Positions 25,013 to 35,924 are shown, counted from the stretch's first letter. The stretch is DNA of 64,000 nucleotides from Flagellimonas sediminis (GCF_010500845.1 NZ_JAAAMI010000003.1:242885-306884), one strand, 5' to 3'. The notes: generated by a model from the sequence alone, not told the origin. Numbers and translations: made by a program.

Positions 25013-27310
25013 ATGAGCAAGGAAAAACAAAGACGGGAGGCATTGCAATATCATGCAGAGCCCCAACCTGGAAAGATAAAGATTGTTCCCACAAAACCCT
25101 ATTCCACTCAACGTGATTTGGCATTGGCCTATTCACCGGGGGTAGCTGAACCCTGTTTGGAAATTGAAAAGAACAAGGACGACGTTTACAAATACACCGC
25201 CAAAGGAAATATTGTAGCCGTCATTTCAAACGGAACCGCAGTTTTGGGATTGGGAAATATAGGTCCCGAAGCATCCAAACCGGTAATGGAAGGAAAAAGT
25301 TTGCTCTTTAAGATTTTTGCCGATATAGACGGAATAGACATTGAGTTGGATACGGAAGATGTGGATAAGTTCGTCGAGACGGTAAAGACCATTGCCCCGA
25401 CTTTTGGAGGTATCAACTTGGAAGACATCAAGGCTCCCGAAGCGTTCGAAATTGAAAGACGCCTAAAGGAAGAACTTGATATTCCCGTGATGCACGATGA
25501 TCAGCATGGTACGGCCATAATTTCTGCGGCAGCCTTGTTGAATGCATTGGAAATAGCCAATAAAAAAATTGAGGAAGTAAAAATCGTGGTCAGTGGTGCA
25601 GGGGCCGCAGCCGTTTCGTGCACCCGATTGTACAAAGCCTTCGGGGCAAGTGCCAAAAACATCGTGATGTTGGATAGCAAGGGTGTGATCAGAAGTGATA
25701 GGCCCAATCTCAGTATAGAGAAATTGGAGTTCGCCACAGATAGAAAAATTGATACCCTTGAGGAAGCCATGAAGGATTCCGATGTTTTTATCGGACTTTC
25801 CATAGCCAATGTGGTTACTCCGGATATGTTGCTTTCTATGGCGGATACCCCGATTGTTTTTGCCATGGCCAATCCCGATCCGGAAATCGAATACGAGTTG
25901 GCCTGTAAGACCCGTAAGGACATCATCATGGCAACTGGTCGTTCCGATCATCCCAACCAGGTGAACAATGTACTCGGATTCCCATTTATTTTTAGGGGAG
26001 CCTTGGATGTTAGATCCACGAAAATCAATGAGGAAATGAAAATGGCGGCTGTTAGGGCGTTGGCCGATTTAACCCGCGAATCCGTTCCGGAACAGGTAAA
26101 TATTGCCTACGATACTACACGTCTGACTTTTGGTAAGGATTATATCATTCCAAAACCCTTCGATCCCCGTTTGATCACTACAATCCCGCCTGCCGTGGCT
26201 AGGGCCGCTATGGAGAGTGGTGTGGCCAAAGCACCTATACAGGATTGGGACAAGTATGAAGAGGAATTATACCAACGTTCGGGCAACGATAACAAAGTAG
26301 TGCGTTTGATGCATAACAGGGCCAAGCTCAATCCAAAACGTATCGTTTTTGCGGAAGCAGAATTGTTGGATGTACTGAAGGCTGCCCAGATTGTGCATGA
26401 CGAAGGTATTGCGCAACCTATACTTTTGGGTCATAAGGAAACTATTGAACAGTTAAAGAAAGACCTTGATTTTGATGCACAGGTGCCGATCATTGATCCG
26501 CGTTCCGATGAATTCCGTGAAATGCGAACGAGATATGCATTAAAACTCTGGGAATCCAGGCAAAGAAAAGGGGAGACCAGGTATAGTGCCAGAGTGAACA
26601 TGGGCAAACGCAACTATTTTGGTGCCATGATGTTGCAAGAAGGCGATGCAGATGGAATGATTTCAGGTTATTCCCGATCATATCCACGTGTGCTTCGTCC
26701 CGTTTTTGAGGTATTGGGAAGGGCCAAAGGAGTGAAGAATGCATCAACCGTGAATATTATGATCACTGCAAGGGGACCTTTGTTTTTGGCGGACACCTCC
26801 ATCAACATAGACCCGGATGCTGAACAATTGGCGGAAATTGCTCAAATGACGGCCAATGTGGCCAAAACCTTTGGTTTTGATCCCGTGGTGGCCATGTTGT
26901 CCTATGCCAATTTTGGATCATCGGCTCACCCGCATGCCCAAAAAGTTAGGGAAGCGGTGCGCATTTTACACGAACGCAACCCTGAATTGGTAGTGGACGG
27001 AGAAATCCAGACGGATTTTGCTTTAAGTCCTGAACTTTCCAATAATAATTTTCCTTTTTCCAAGATATCCGGTAAAAAGGTGAACACGCTTATTTTCCCG
27101 AATTTGGAATCTGCCAACATCACTTATAAATTGTTGAAAGGGTTGAACAATGCCGATTCCATTGGTCCGATCATGGTTGGTTTGCCACGTGCGGCCCACA
27201 TCATTCAATTGGGTGCCAGCGTAGATGAAATGGTGAACATGGCTGCCGTAGCTGTTATTGATGCCCAGGAAAGGGAAAAAAGAAGAAAAGCTCGAATGGG
27301 TGAGGAGTAA
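25013..27310 (+). CDS. maeB: NADP-dependent malic enzyme with phosphotransacetylase-like C-terminal domain
   Basis: The 765-residue protein fuses a malic enzyme (about 1-420) to a phosphate acetyl/butyryl-transferase-like domain (about 430-765), as in MaeB. The malic half shows RDLALAYSPGVAEPCLEIEK, the catalytic HDDQHGTAIISAAALLNALE and the NAD(P)-binding VVSGAGAAAVSCTRLYKAFG. The C-terminal half shows NYFGAMMLQEGDADGMISGY. The enzyme decarboxylates malate to pyruvate with NADP+ reduction; the PTA-like part is considered regulatory, responding to acetyl-CoA. It is followed by ruvA after 36 nt. Confidence 0.95.
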   Translation: MSKEKQRREALQYHAEPQPGKIKIVPTKPYSTQRDLALAYSPGVAEPCLEIEKNKDDVYKYTAKGNIVAVISNGTAVLGLGNIGPEASKPVMEGKSLLFKIFADIDGIDIELDTEDVDKFVETVKTIAPTFGGINLEDIKAPEAFEIERRLKEELDIPVMHDDQHGTAIISAAALLNALEIANKKIEEVKIVVSGAGAAAVSCTRLYKAFGASAKNIVMLDSKGVIRSDRPNLSIEKLEFATDRKIDTLEEAMKDSDVFIGLSIANVVTPDMLLSMADTPIVFAMANPDPEIEYELACKTRKDIIMATGRSDHPNQVNNVLGFPFIFRGALDVRSTKINEEMKMAAVRALADLTRESVPEQVNIAYDTTRLTFGKDYIIPKPFDPRLITTIPPAVARAAMESGVAKAPIQDWDKYEEELYQRSGNDNKVVRLMHNRAKLNPKRIVFAEAELLDVLKAAQIVHDEGIAQPILLGHKETIEQLKKDLDFDAQVPIIDPRSDEFREMRTRYALKLWESRQRKGETRYSARVNMGKRNYFGAMMLQEGDADGMISGYSRSYPRVLRPVFEVLGRAKGVKNASTVNIMITARGPLFLADTSINIDPDAEQLAEIAQMTANVAKTFGFDPVVAMLSYANFGSSAHPHAQKVREAVRILHERNPELVVDGEIQTDFALSPELSNNNFPFSKISGKKVNTLIFPNLESANITYKLLKGLNNADSIGPIMVGLPRAAHIIQLGASVDEMVNMAAVAVIDAQEREKRRKARMGEE

Positions 27311-27346
27311 ATCCATAACCCGCAACATAAGCAATCCGAAAACCTG

Positions 27347-27928
27347 ATGATAGAACATTTAAGAGGAAAACTGGTAGAAAAAAATCCAACCTACGTAATT
27401 GTGGAGTGCAATGGGGTAGGCTATTTTTTGAACATTTCTCTTCACACCTTTTCCATGCTCAAAGATCAGGAGAACATTCACATGCACACCCACTTATTGG
27501 TCAAGGAAGATTCCCATACTTTATTCGGATTCGCAGAGCGTTCCGAACGGGAAATCTTCCGATTATTGATTTCCGTTTCCGGGGTGGGTTCCAGTACGGC
27601 GCGTACCATGTTGTCTTCCCTTTCCCCAAGTGATGTTAGGGATGCCATTGCCGGAGGTGATGTGGCCACGATCCAAGCCGTAAAGGGCATTGGGGCCAAG
27701 ACGGCACAACGAGTAATCTTGGACTTAAAGGACAAGATTTTGAAAGTCTATGATATGGGTGAAGTTTCATCCCAAACAAACAATACAAATAAAGAAGAAG
27801 CGTTATCTGCATTAGAGGTTCTTGGTTTCACCAGAAAGCAATCTGAAAAGGTGGTGGACAAGGTCGTTGCCCAAGACACTTCGCTTAGCGTAGAGAACAT
27901 TATAAAACTGGCGCTGAAAAATTTGTAA
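27347..27928 (+). CDS. ruvA: Holliday junction DNA helicase subunit RuvA
   Basis: The 193-residue protein has the three RuvA domains: an OB fold (about 1-65), tandem helix-hairpin-helix motifs (LLISVSGVGSSTARTMLSSL and QAVKGIGAKTAQRVILDLKD) and the C-terminal RuvB-binding domain (EEALSALEVLGFTRKQSEKV). RuvA binds four-way junctions and recruits RuvB. It sits between maeB and sprA, an order often seen in flavobacteria, with sprA only 5 nt downstream. Confidence 0.96.
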   Translation: MIEHLRGKLVEKNPTYVIVECNGVGYFLNISLHTFSMLKDQENIHMHTHLLVKEDSHTLFGFAERSEREIFRLLISVSGVGSSTARTMLSSLSPSDVRDAIAGGDVATIQAVKGIGAKTAQRVILDLKDKILKVYDMGEVSSQTNNTNKEEALSALEVLGFTRKQSEKVVDKVVAQDTSLSVENIIKLALKNL

Positions 27929-27933
27929 CTAGT

Positions 27934-30900
27934 TTGAAAAGAGGGGCGAAACCAATACTTAAACCAACACGTTTTAAGTACATTTTCTTTATGGTCTGTT
28001 TTTTGGTCGTGGCAATTGCCAAAGGCCAGGAAACCACCGAGCAGGCTCAGGATTCCGTACCGACCGGAGTGGAGCTTGGTCGCCTTATTTTAAACAATCC
28101 CGATAGCATTATTGCCAAATATACCTACGATCCCAAAACGGACCGTTACATCTATACGGAAAGTGTTGGGGATTTCAATATCAACTATCCCATCATCCTT
28201 ACCCCGGAGCAGTATTATGAACTGGTGCGTAAGGAGCAGATGAAATCCTACTTCAAGCAAAAGTCGGATGCTTATGCCGGTAAAAAGGAAGGAAGTGAGG
28301 AAGCCAGAAAAAACCTGTTGCCCAATTTTTATGTGAACAGTAATTTCTTCGAATCCATTTTTGGTGGAAATACAATAGAAGTGATTCCCCAAGGTTCCGT
28401 AGCCATGGATTTGGGGGTGTTGTGGCAAAAGAATGACAATCCGGCCCTTTCACCCCGTAATAGGACCAACCTTTCTTTTGATTTTGACCAGCGTATCAGT
28501 TTGAGTTTGCTGGGGAAAGTAGGGGAACGTCTACAAGTGACCGCCAACTATGATACCGAGGCCACTTTTGATTTTCAGAATTTGGTAAAGTTGGATTATA
28601 CCCCAACAGAAGATGATATTCTCCAAAAAATAGAGATCGGTAACGTGAACATGCCTCTTAACAGTTCCCTGATTACCGGTGCACAAAGTCTTTTTGGGGT
28701 AAAGACCCAATTGAAATTTGGAAGAACGACCGTTACGGCTGTCTTTTCGGAACAGCGTTCCCAAAACAATACCGTTGTGGCCCAAGGTGGCGGACAGGTG
28801 AAGGATTTTACCATGACCGCCTTGGATTATGACGAGGACAGGCACTTTTTTCTGGCCCATTATTTTAGGGACAATTATGATCGCGCCCTAGAAAATTATC
28901 CGTTTATTCAAAGTCAGGTGCAGATTACCCGTTTGGAAGTTTGGGTGACCAACCGGAACCAACAGACCCAAAATGTACGGAATGTGGTGGCCATTCAGGA
29001 TTTGGGTGAAGCCAATGAAGCCAATACCCGAATCGGAAGGAACAATGGGGACCCCGCAGGATTTTTCAACCCCTCCGCCATTGCATCGGGATTACCTCAA
29101 AACCCTGCCAATACCTATGATCCCAACCAAATTGGAAGTGGTGGCGCATTGACGCAATCCATCCGAGATATTGCTACGGTGGAATCTGGTTTCAATATCC
29201 CAGGGTATCCGGTGAATCAAGGGTTTGACTATGCCATTCTTGAAAATGCCAGAAAACTGGAAGCAGGTAGGGATTATGATTTTGATCCCCAATTGGGATA
29301 TATCTCATTGAGCCAAAGTTTGAGCAACGATGAGGTATTGGGTGTTGCCTTCCAGTATACTTTTAACGGACAGGTATACCAAGTAGGTGAATTTGCCAAC
29401 GGAGGTATAGATGCCACAACCGTCTCGACAACAACCAATCTCATTGAGAACAACACATTGATTTTGAAGTTGTTGAAAAGCAACATTACCAATGTGGAAG
29501 ATCCCATTTGGGATTTGATGATGAAAAACATTTATTCCACCGGTGCTTATCAATTGAGTCAGGAAGATTTCAGGTTGAATATTCTATATTCCGATCCTAC
29601 ACCAAGGAACTACATTACACCCGTGGATCAAAACATTGGATGGCCATCCGGGTTGGAAGACCAAATTCTGCTTCGTGTCTTTAACTTGGACCGGTTGAAC
29701 GCCTATAATGATATTCAGCCCGGTGGTGATGGATTCTTTGATTATTACGAAGGCATCACGGTTGATTCCCAAACTGGTCGCATCATCTTTACCAAAGTGG
29801 AACCTTTTGGAGAATTCCTTTTCGATTTACTTGGAGGCGGAACCTACGATGTGGAAAATGACCAAGGATACAATTCCAACCAAAGACGTTACGTATTTAG
29901 GAATATGTATGCCAAAACCAAGGCGGCTTCCCTTCAAAATGCAGAAAAAAACCGTTTTCAGATCAAAGGTCGATATAAGTCTTCCGGAAACAACGGCATC
30001 CCGATCGGGGCCTTTAACGTACCACAAGGTTCGGTTCGAGTGACAGCAGGCGGAAGACAATTACAGGAAGGTATCGACTATACGGTGAACTATCAAGCGG
30101 GAACGGTCCAAATATTGGATCCCAGTTTGGCCGCTTCGGATACCCCCATCAACATTTCTGTGGAAAATAATGCGGTTTTCGGACAACAGACAAGACGATT
30201 TGCCGGGGTGAATGTGGAACACCAGTTCAATGAAAACTTTGTATTGGGTGGTACCCTGCTCAACCTGAATGAACGTCCCCTTACCCAAAAATCCAATTAC
30301 GGGGTAGAGCCCGTGAACAATACCATTTTTGGTCTGAACGGAAACTTCAGTACCGAAATTCCGTTCCTGACCCGTTTGGCGAACAAATTGCCCAATATTG
30401 ATACCGATGTGCCCTCCAATCTTTCATTGCGAGGTGAGGTGGCATTCTTAAAACCGAACTCGCCTAAAAATGCAGATTTTCAGGGAGAGACCACAACTTA
30501 TCTGGACGATTTTGAGGGAGCTCAGTCCCTGATCGATATCCGTTCTTCATTGGGTTGGACATTGGCAAGTCCGCCAGTGGAATTTTTACAGGACAGAACA
30601 GGAATCGATGTAGGGTACGAAAGGGCCAAAATGGCTTGGTATACCATCGACCCCATTTTTTATACCAACCAAAGACCAACCAGCTTATCGGACAACGATA
30701 TTTCCTTGAACGCCACCCGTAGGGTGTTCATTGATGAGGTGTTTACCGAAACCGACATTGCCCAAGGGCAAACCCAGGTACAAAGCACCTTGGATATTGC
30801 CTATTACCCAAATCAAAAGGGGCCATACAACGCCAACCCAAGCTTTGAAACTGAAACAGCTGATAACAAATGGGCGGGAATCATGAGGCCTTTGAGTAGT

Positions 30901-33900
30901 ACCAACTTTGAGCAATCAAATGTGGAATTTGTTCAATTTTGGGTCTTGGATCCCTATGTGGATGGGCAAGCAGCGGATGCCAATGTGGGGGAATTGGTAT
31001 TGAACTTGGGTAATATTTCGGAAGATATTTTGAAGGACGGCCGTAAGCAATACGAGAACGGACTGCCAGCGACCACCAATAACGAGGTTCCAAGAGAAAC
31101 CATTTGGGGTCAAGTGCCCTCCACACAATCCTTGGTATATGCCTTTGATGCGGACGAGGCCAACAGAACGGCCCAAGATGCTGGTCTGGATGGACTTGAC
31201 GACGCAGAAGAACAGGCCATTTATAACGGTCCAGCGAGTGACCCGGCTTTGGATAACTATCAATATTACTTGAACAGGGAAGGAAGCATCTTGGATCGAT
31301 ACCTCGATTTTAACAATACCCAAGGCAACTCTCCCGTGACCGTGACCAATACCAATAGAGGTTCTACTACGCTTCCGGATGTGGAGGATATTGATAGGGA
31401 CCTTACCATGAACACGGTGAACAGTTATTATGAATATCGCATCCAGATCAAACCGAATACCACCATCAATGATGAGTATGTGACCGATATCCGTGAAGGA
31501 CTTACCCCAACCCTTCCCAACGGCACCCAATTGAACAGAAGGTGGATCCAGTACAAAGTTCCTTTGAGTGATTTTACTGATGCAGTGGGAGGTATTGCGG
31601 ACTTTAGGTCCATCAGTTTTATGAGGATGTACCTTACAGGCTTTACCAGTGATGTGGTGCTCCGTTTTGCCACTTTGGATTTGGTCCGGGGCGATTGGAG
31701 GACCTATACCAGTTCCCTTCAACCGGATGTGGACAATGACCCAACCGATGACGGTACCGTAACGGATGTAAACACCGTGAACATTGAGGAGAACTATGGC
31801 AGACAGCCTATTCCGTATGTATTGCCTCCTGGAGTGGTTAGGGAACAGTTGAACAACAACAACACCATCATCCGTCAGAACGAGCAATCCTTGTCCTTTG
31901 TGGTGGAAAATTTGGAATCTCAGGATTCCAGAGGTGTTTTCAAAAGTGTGAACATTGATGTGAGACAGTACGAACGCCTTAAAATGTTCATGCATGCCGA
32001 GAAAATATTGAACGGGGATTATTCAGACAGTGATACCCCATTGGTCGGGTTCCTTCGGATCGGAACTGATTTTTCCGAAAACTTCTATCAAATCGAATTA
32101 CCATTGCAGTTCACCTCCTATGGTGCCTCCTCCGCAGAGGAAATCTGGCCCGATGTTAACGAAATTGATATCGCCCTAAGTGATTTGAACAAAGTGAAGT
32201 CCAGAGGCATTTCCGATCAAACCCTTACACAGATCAATTATTATGAAATATTGGATGGTGAAGCGGTGCTTGTGGATGAATTTGCACCAAGAACTTTAGG
32301 TACCATCCGGATTGGAATAAGGGGTAACCCATCTTTGGGAAGAATACGGGCCATGATGGTCGGTGTAAAGAACATTGATAACGTACCGGCACGAGGCGAA
32401 GTGTGGTTCAACGAATTGCGTTTGGCGGGCTTGGACAACAAGGGAGGATGGGCGGCCATTGCCGCTTTGGATGCCAACATGGCCGATTTTGCCAATGTTA
32501 CGGCAACGGGGAGCAAAAGTACGTCCGGATTTGGTTCCATCGATCAAACCCCGAACGAACGGTCCAGGGAAGATGCCATTTCTTATGACGTGGTAACCAA
32601 TGTGAACGTGGGCCAATTGTTCCCCAAAAAATGGAACCTGCAATTGCCTTTCAACTACGGAATATCGGAAACCTTGATTACACCCGAGTTTGACCCCGTA
32701 TATGATGATTTGAAACTGGATGACCGCATCGCCGCAGCTTCAACAGCTGAGGAAGCTGAAACCATTAAAAAACAAGCCGAGGATTATACAAAACGGACCA
32801 GTATCAATTTGATTGGGGTACGCAAGAACAGGGGAGAAGAAGCCAAGGAAAACTTCTTCGATATTGAAAACTTCACTTTTAACTATTCATACAACGAAAC
32901 CAATCACCGCGATTTTGAGGTGGCCGACCTTAGGGATCAAAATGTGACCACGGGTGCAGTTTATAACTATAATTTTAAACCGGCCAGTGTGGCCCCGTTT
33001 GCCAAAAAAGACTCGTTGTTCATGAGCAAGTATTGGCAATGGTTAAAGGATTTGAACTTTAATTTGTTACCGACCAGTATTTCGGTCAATGCCAACTACA
33101 ACCGTTCCTTCAATCAACAACGTTTTAGGGATGTGTTGGAACCAGGGGTAGAATCCTTGGCGTTGCCCTTGTTGCAACAGCGTAACTATCTTTTCAATTG
33201 GCAGTACGCGTTGAATTACAGTATTACCAAATCTTTGAGGGTAAACCTAACGGCATCCAACAACAATATTGTCCGTAATTATTTCAATGTGGATGATGAT
33301 CCCGATTCGGGTATCAACCAAGCCTTGGATCTTTGGGATGGTTTCTTCGATATTGGGGAGCCCAACCGTCATGCGCAACAGATGCAGTTGAACTACGAAT
33401 TGCCGTTCAGTAAGATACCGTTCTTGAATTTCATCAACGCTCAATATACCTACACCAGTAATTTTGATTGGCAGCGTGGGGGTGATGCCTTGATTGAGGT
33501 GGCTGGTGAGAACATCAATATTGTGCAGAACGCCAACACCCATAACCTGACCGCTAACTTGAGCATGCAACGTTTGTATGACTTTTTAGGATTGAAGAAA
33601 AAGGACGGTAAGGTAACGGCCAACCAAACTCCGATCAGAAGGGACAAGGCAGGCAATCCGGCAGGTGGTGAGGAAGATAAGGGTCCAAGAAAGACCAGTA
33701 AAGGTTTCAATACGTTGGTAGATGTGGTGACGATGGTGAAAAGGATTAATATCAACTACAGTGAGAATAACGGTACCGTTTTGCCAGGGTACACCCAATC
33801 GGTAGGATTTATCGGAACAGCAAGGCCAACCCTTGGATTCGTTTTTGGTAGTCAAGCCGATGTACGTTACGAAGCTGCCCGTAATGGTTGGTTAACGAGC

Positions 33901-35040
33901 TATCCGGAATACAATTCGCAATACATCCAAACCACAAGGAAACAATTGAACCTGACCGCCACGGCCCAGCCTACCCAGGATATTACCATCGATTTTAGTG
34001 CGGACAGACAATACACGAACACTTCGCAGGAAAATTATAGTCCGGAGCAATGGATCAATTTTGAGGACGGATTGGTCAACGAGATGGGGAATTTTAGTAT
34101 TTCTACCGTTATGATCGGTACCATTTTCAACAAGAGTGACCAATTTGATTCCAAGACCTTTGAACAGTTTAAACAGAACAGGATAACCATTGCCAATCGA
34201 TTGGTTTCTGATCGTGGCCAAAATCCAGGGGAATTGGATGAAGACGGTTTTCCGGAATTGTATGGAAAAACCCAACAGGAAGTATTATTGCCTGCTTTCT
34301 TCGCTGCTTATACAGGTCAGGATGTAAATAGGGTGAATTTGGATGCTTTCAGGGAAATCCCTATTCCGAACTGGAACATTAAGTATACCGGCTTGATGAA
34401 GAACCGCTGGTTCAAGAAGAAATTCAAACGGTTCTCATTGAGCCATGGCTATCGTGCCGCATACAGTATCAACCAGTTCCAGACCAATTTGGAACGCCAG
34501 AACACCCAGTTTGATGCCGAAACGGGGGATTTGTTGCCCGAGACTTTGATCAATAATGTGGTGCTTACCGATCAGTTCAACCCATTAATGCGTGTGGATT
34601 TTGAAATGGTGAACTCCTTTAGCTTTTTGGCAGAAGTGCGCACGGATAGAACATTGTCCTTGAGTTTTGACAATAACTTGTTGACCGAGATCAACGGGAA
34701 GGAATATACGCTGGGATTGGGTTATCGATTTAAAGATGTAAAGTTCGTGACCAATATTGGTGGAGAAAAAACAAGGTTGAAGGGCGATTTGAATCTGAAG
34801 GCCGACCTTTCCTTACGTGATAATATTACAATCATCCGAAACTTGGATATAGACAACAACCAAATTACATCGGGTCAAAAATTGGTCTCCATGAAATTTA
34901 CGGCCGATTACGCCCTAAGCAAAAGTTTGAATGCCCTTTTCTTCTATGATCATTCTTTTTCCAAGTTTGCCGTATCCACTGCATTTCCGCAAACGACCAT
35001 CAATGCTGGGTTCACGTTGCGGTACAACTTTGGAAACTAA
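27934..35040 (+). CDS. sprA: Type IX secretion translocon / gliding motility protein SprA
   Basis: This 2368-residue protein has the size and sequence character of SprA, the giant outer-membrane beta barrel through which type IX secretion cargo passes. It opens with a signal peptide (FKYIFFMVCFLVVAIAKGQ) and contains the repeated SprA N-terminal-type modules with motifs such as GNVNMPLNSSLITGAQSLFG, FLDDFEGAQ-like TYLDDFEGAQSLIDIRSSLG and EVWFNELRLAGLD. It ends in aromatic-terminated barrel strands (TTINAGFTLRYNFGN). The start used is TTG at 27934, 5 nt after ruvA; the next ATG (27991) would leave too short a signal peptide. Co-transcription with maeB and ruvA is likely. Confidence 0.95.
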   Translation: MKRGAKPILKPTRFKYIFFMVCFLVVAIAKGQETTEQAQDSVPTGVELGRLILNNPDSIIAKYTYDPKTDRYIYTESVGDFNINYPIILTPEQYYELVRKEQMKSYFKQKSDAYAGKKEGSEEARKNLLPNFYVNSNFFESIFGGNTIEVIPQGSVAMDLGVLWQKNDNPALSPRNRTNLSFDFDQRISLSLLGKVGERLQVTANYDTEATFDFQNLVKLDYTPTEDDILQKIEIGNVNMPLNSSLITGAQSLFGVKTQLKFGRTTVTAVFSEQRSQNNTVVAQGGGQVKDFTMTALDYDEDRHFFLAHYFRDNYDRALENYPFIQSQVQITRLEVWVTNRNQQTQNVRNVVAIQDLGEANEANTRIGRNNGDPAGFFNPSAIASGLPQNPANTYDPNQIGSGGALTQSIRDIATVESGFNIPGYPVNQGFDYAILENARKLEAGRDYDFDPQLGYISLSQSLSNDEVLGVAFQYTFNGQVYQVGEFANGGIDATTVSTTTNLIENNTLILKLLKSNITNVEDPIWDLMMKNIYSTGAYQLSQEDFRLNILYSDPTPRNYITPVDQNIGWPSGLEDQILLRVFNLDRLNAYNDIQPGGDGFFDYYEGITVDSQTGRIIFTKVEPFGEFLFDLLGGGTYDVENDQGYNSNQRRYVFRNMYAKTKAASLQNAEKNRFQIKGRYKSSGNNGIPIGAFNVPQGSVRVTAGGRQLQEGIDYTVNYQAGTVQILDPSLAASDTPINISVENNAVFGQQTRRFAGVNVEHQFNENFVLGGTLLNLNERPLTQKSNYGVEPVNNTIFGLNGNFSTEIPFLTRLANKLPNIDTDVPSNLSLRGEVAFLKPNSPKNADFQGETTTYLDDFEGAQSLIDIRSSLGWTLASPPVEFLQDRTGIDVGYERAKMAWYTIDPIFYTNQRPTSLSDNDISLNATRRVFIDEVFTETDIAQGQTQVQSTLDIAYYPNQKGPYNANPSFETETADNKWAGIMRPLSSTNFEQSNVEFVQFWVLDPYVDGQAADANVGELVLNLGNISEDILKDGRKQYENGLPATTNNEVPRETIWGQVPSTQSLVYAFDADEANRTAQDAGLDGLDDAEEQAIYNGPASDPALDNYQYYLNREGSILDRYLDFNNTQGNSPVTVTNTNRGSTTLPDVEDIDRDLTMNTVNSYYEYRIQIKPNTTINDEYVTDIREGLTPTLPNGTQLNRRWIQYKVPLSDFTDAVGGIADFRSISFMRMYLTGFTSDVVLRFATLDLVRGDWRTYTSSLQPDVDNDPTDDGTVTDVNTVNIEENYGRQPIPYVLPPGVVREQLNNNNTIIRQNEQSLSFVVENLESQDSRGVFKSVNIDVRQYERLKMFMHAEKILNGDYSDSDTPLVGFLRIGTDFSENFYQIELPLQFTSYGASSAEEIWPDVNEIDIALSDLNKVKSRGISDQTLTQINYYEILDGEAVLVDEFAPRTLGTIRIGIRGNPSLGRIRAMMVGVKNIDNVPARGEVWFNELRLAGLDNKGGWAAIAALDANMADFANVTATGSKSTSGFGSIDQTPNERSREDAISYDVVTNVNVGQLFPKKWNLQLPFNYGISETLITPEFDPVYDDLKLDDRIAAASTAEEAETIKKQAEDYTKRTSINLIGVRKNRGEEAKENFFDIENFTFNYSYNETNHRDFEVADLRDQNVTTGAVYNYNFKPASVAPFAKKDSLFMSKYWQWLKDLNFNLLPTSISVNANYNRSFNQQRFRDVLEPGVESLALPLLQQRNYLFNWQYALNYSITKSLRVNLTASNNNIVRNYFNVDDDPDSGINQALDLWDGFFDIGEPNRHAQQMQLNYELPFSKIPFLNFINAQYTYTSNFDWQRGGDALIEVAGENINIVQNANTHNLTANLSMQRLYDFLGLKKKDGKVTANQTPIRRDKAGNPAGGEEDKGPRKTSKGFNTLVDVVTMVKRININYSENNGTVLPGYTQSVGFIGTARPTLGFVFGSQADVRYEAARNGWLTSYPEYNSQYIQTTRKQLNLTATAQPTQDITIDFSADRQYTNTSQENYSPEQWINFEDGLVNEMGNFSISTVMIGTIFNKSDQFDSKTFEQFKQNRITIANRLVSDRGQNPGELDEDGFPELYGKTQQEVLLPAFFAAYTGQDVNRVNLDAFREIPIPNWNIKYTGLMKNRWFKKKFKRFSLSHGYRAAYSINQFQTNLERQNTQFDAETGDLLPETLINNVVLTDQFNPLMRVDFEMVNSFSFLAEVRTDRTLSLSFDNNLLTEINGKEYTLGLGYRFKDVKFVTNIGGEKTRLKGDLNLKADLSLRDNITIIRNLDIDNNQITSGQKLVSMKFTADYALSKSLNALFFYDHSFSKFAVSTAFPQTTINAGFTLRYNFGN

Positions 35041-35061
35041 ACGAGATTCGAATCCAAATTC

Positions 35062-35078
35062 CTTCAATTTAATTGAAG
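35062..35078. repeat. Perfect 17-bp inverted repeat after sprA, before gcvH
   Basis: CTTCAATT (35062-35069), a central T, and AATTGAAG (35071-35078) form a perfect palindrome, 22 nt after the sprA stop and 6 nt before the -33 element of the gcvH promoter. It could be an operator or a weak AT-rich terminator of sprA. Confidence 0.5.
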
Positions 35079-35084
35079 TTATTG

Positions 35085-35116
35085 TTTGAAAAGCTTTCCG
35101 CAATCCGTTACATTTG
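35085..35116 (+). promoter_or_regulatory. Promoter of gcvH
   Basis: TTTG (35085-35088), 20 nt, and TACATTTG (35109-35116) are a near-perfect Bacteroidota promoter. The predicted transcript start near 35123 gives a 21-nt leader before the gcvH ATG. Confidence 0.65.
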
Positions 35117-35143
35117 CCCAACGACTAATTCAAACATATAATA

Positions 35144-35524
35144 ATGAACATACCATCAGAATTAAAGTACACCAAGGACCATGAATGGGTAAGGATCGAT
35201 GGGGATATTGCCACAGTTGGTATTACCGATTTTGCCCAGGGAGAGTTGGGGGATATCGTTTATGTAGAAGTGGAGACCTTGGATGAAACCTTGGATAAGG
35301 AAGAGGTTTTTGGAACAGTGGAGGCCGTAAAAACAGTTTCCGATCTTTTTTTACCATTGACGGGAGAGATCATAGAGTTCAATTCGGCTCTGGAAGATGA
35401 ACCGGAAAAAGTAAACTCGGATCCGTACGGAGCTGGTTGGATGATCAAGATAAAGATTAGTGATGCCTCAGAGATTGAAGAGCTTTTGAATGCTGAGGAT
35501 TACAAGGCATTGATTGGTGCTTAG
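35144..35524 (+). CDS. gcvH: Glycine cleavage system H protein
   Basis: The 126-residue protein is a standard lipoyl-carrying Gcv[21 protein letters not shown] at the N-terminus, the lipoylation site at Lys63 in [10 protein letters not shown], and the end [19 protein letters not shown]. It shuttles the methylamine intermediate between the P, T and L proteins of glycine cleavage in the cytoplasm. The other subunits are not in the window. Its 3' end overlaps the following VanZ-like gene by several bases. Confidence 0.97.
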   Translation: MNIPSELKYTKDHEWVRIDGDIATVGITDFAQGELGDIVYVEVETLDETLDKEEVFGTVEAVKTVSDLFLPLTGEIIEFNSALEDEPEKVNSDPYGAGWMIKIKISDASEIEELLNAEDYKALIGA

Positions 35525-35924
35525 GGCAAACCGATATACCTTATTTTTTATAGGCTGGGCGGTATTGATCACAATGCTCAGCTTATTTTCTTTCTCAACC
35601 TTGCATCTGAAAACGGGCAAAATACATGTTCCCTATGCGGATAAGATCACACATTTCGTGTTCTATTCCGGATTCGCTTTTTTGGGTAGTCTATGTTTAA
35701 GGGAGCGCACCCGGGGCAACGTCCCGTTGGGAAGGGCAACCTTGATGGTGCTGGTAACCGCCATATGTTATGGCATTCTTATTGAGCTATTGCAATATTT
35801 GTTCACCACGGACCGAATGGCCGAAATGGGTGATGTTTTGGCAAATTCTTTAGGAGCATTAACAGGAATCGGATTAATTCGATGGTTATTTTCTAAAGAA
35901 AAGCCGTTAAAATGGAAATTTTAA
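35517..35924 (+). CDS. VanZ-like membrane protein
   Basis: The product is a small four-helix membrane protein of about 135 residues of the VanZ-like family: [74 protein letters not shown]. The conserved D-K-x-x-H-F and E-x-x-Q motifs are visible. VanZ affects glycopeptide sensitivity in some bacteria; relatives in flavobacteria have no assigned role. The start is uncertain: GTG 35517 or TTG 35514, both inside the end of gcvH, since the next ATG lies within the first helix. Overlap suggests co-expression with gcvH. Confidence 0.8.
   Translation: MLRANRYTLFFIGWAVLITMLSLFSFSTLHLKTGKIHVPYADKITHFVFYSGFAFLGSLCLRERTRGNVPLGRATLMVLVTAICYGILIELLQYLFTTDRMAEMGDVLANSLGALTGIGLIRWLFSKEKPLKWKF

Noticed and set aside
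30916..31995. 359-codon minus-strand frame inside sprA
   Set aside because: Fully antisense to the confident sprA gene, no domain or signal seen; a shadow frame.
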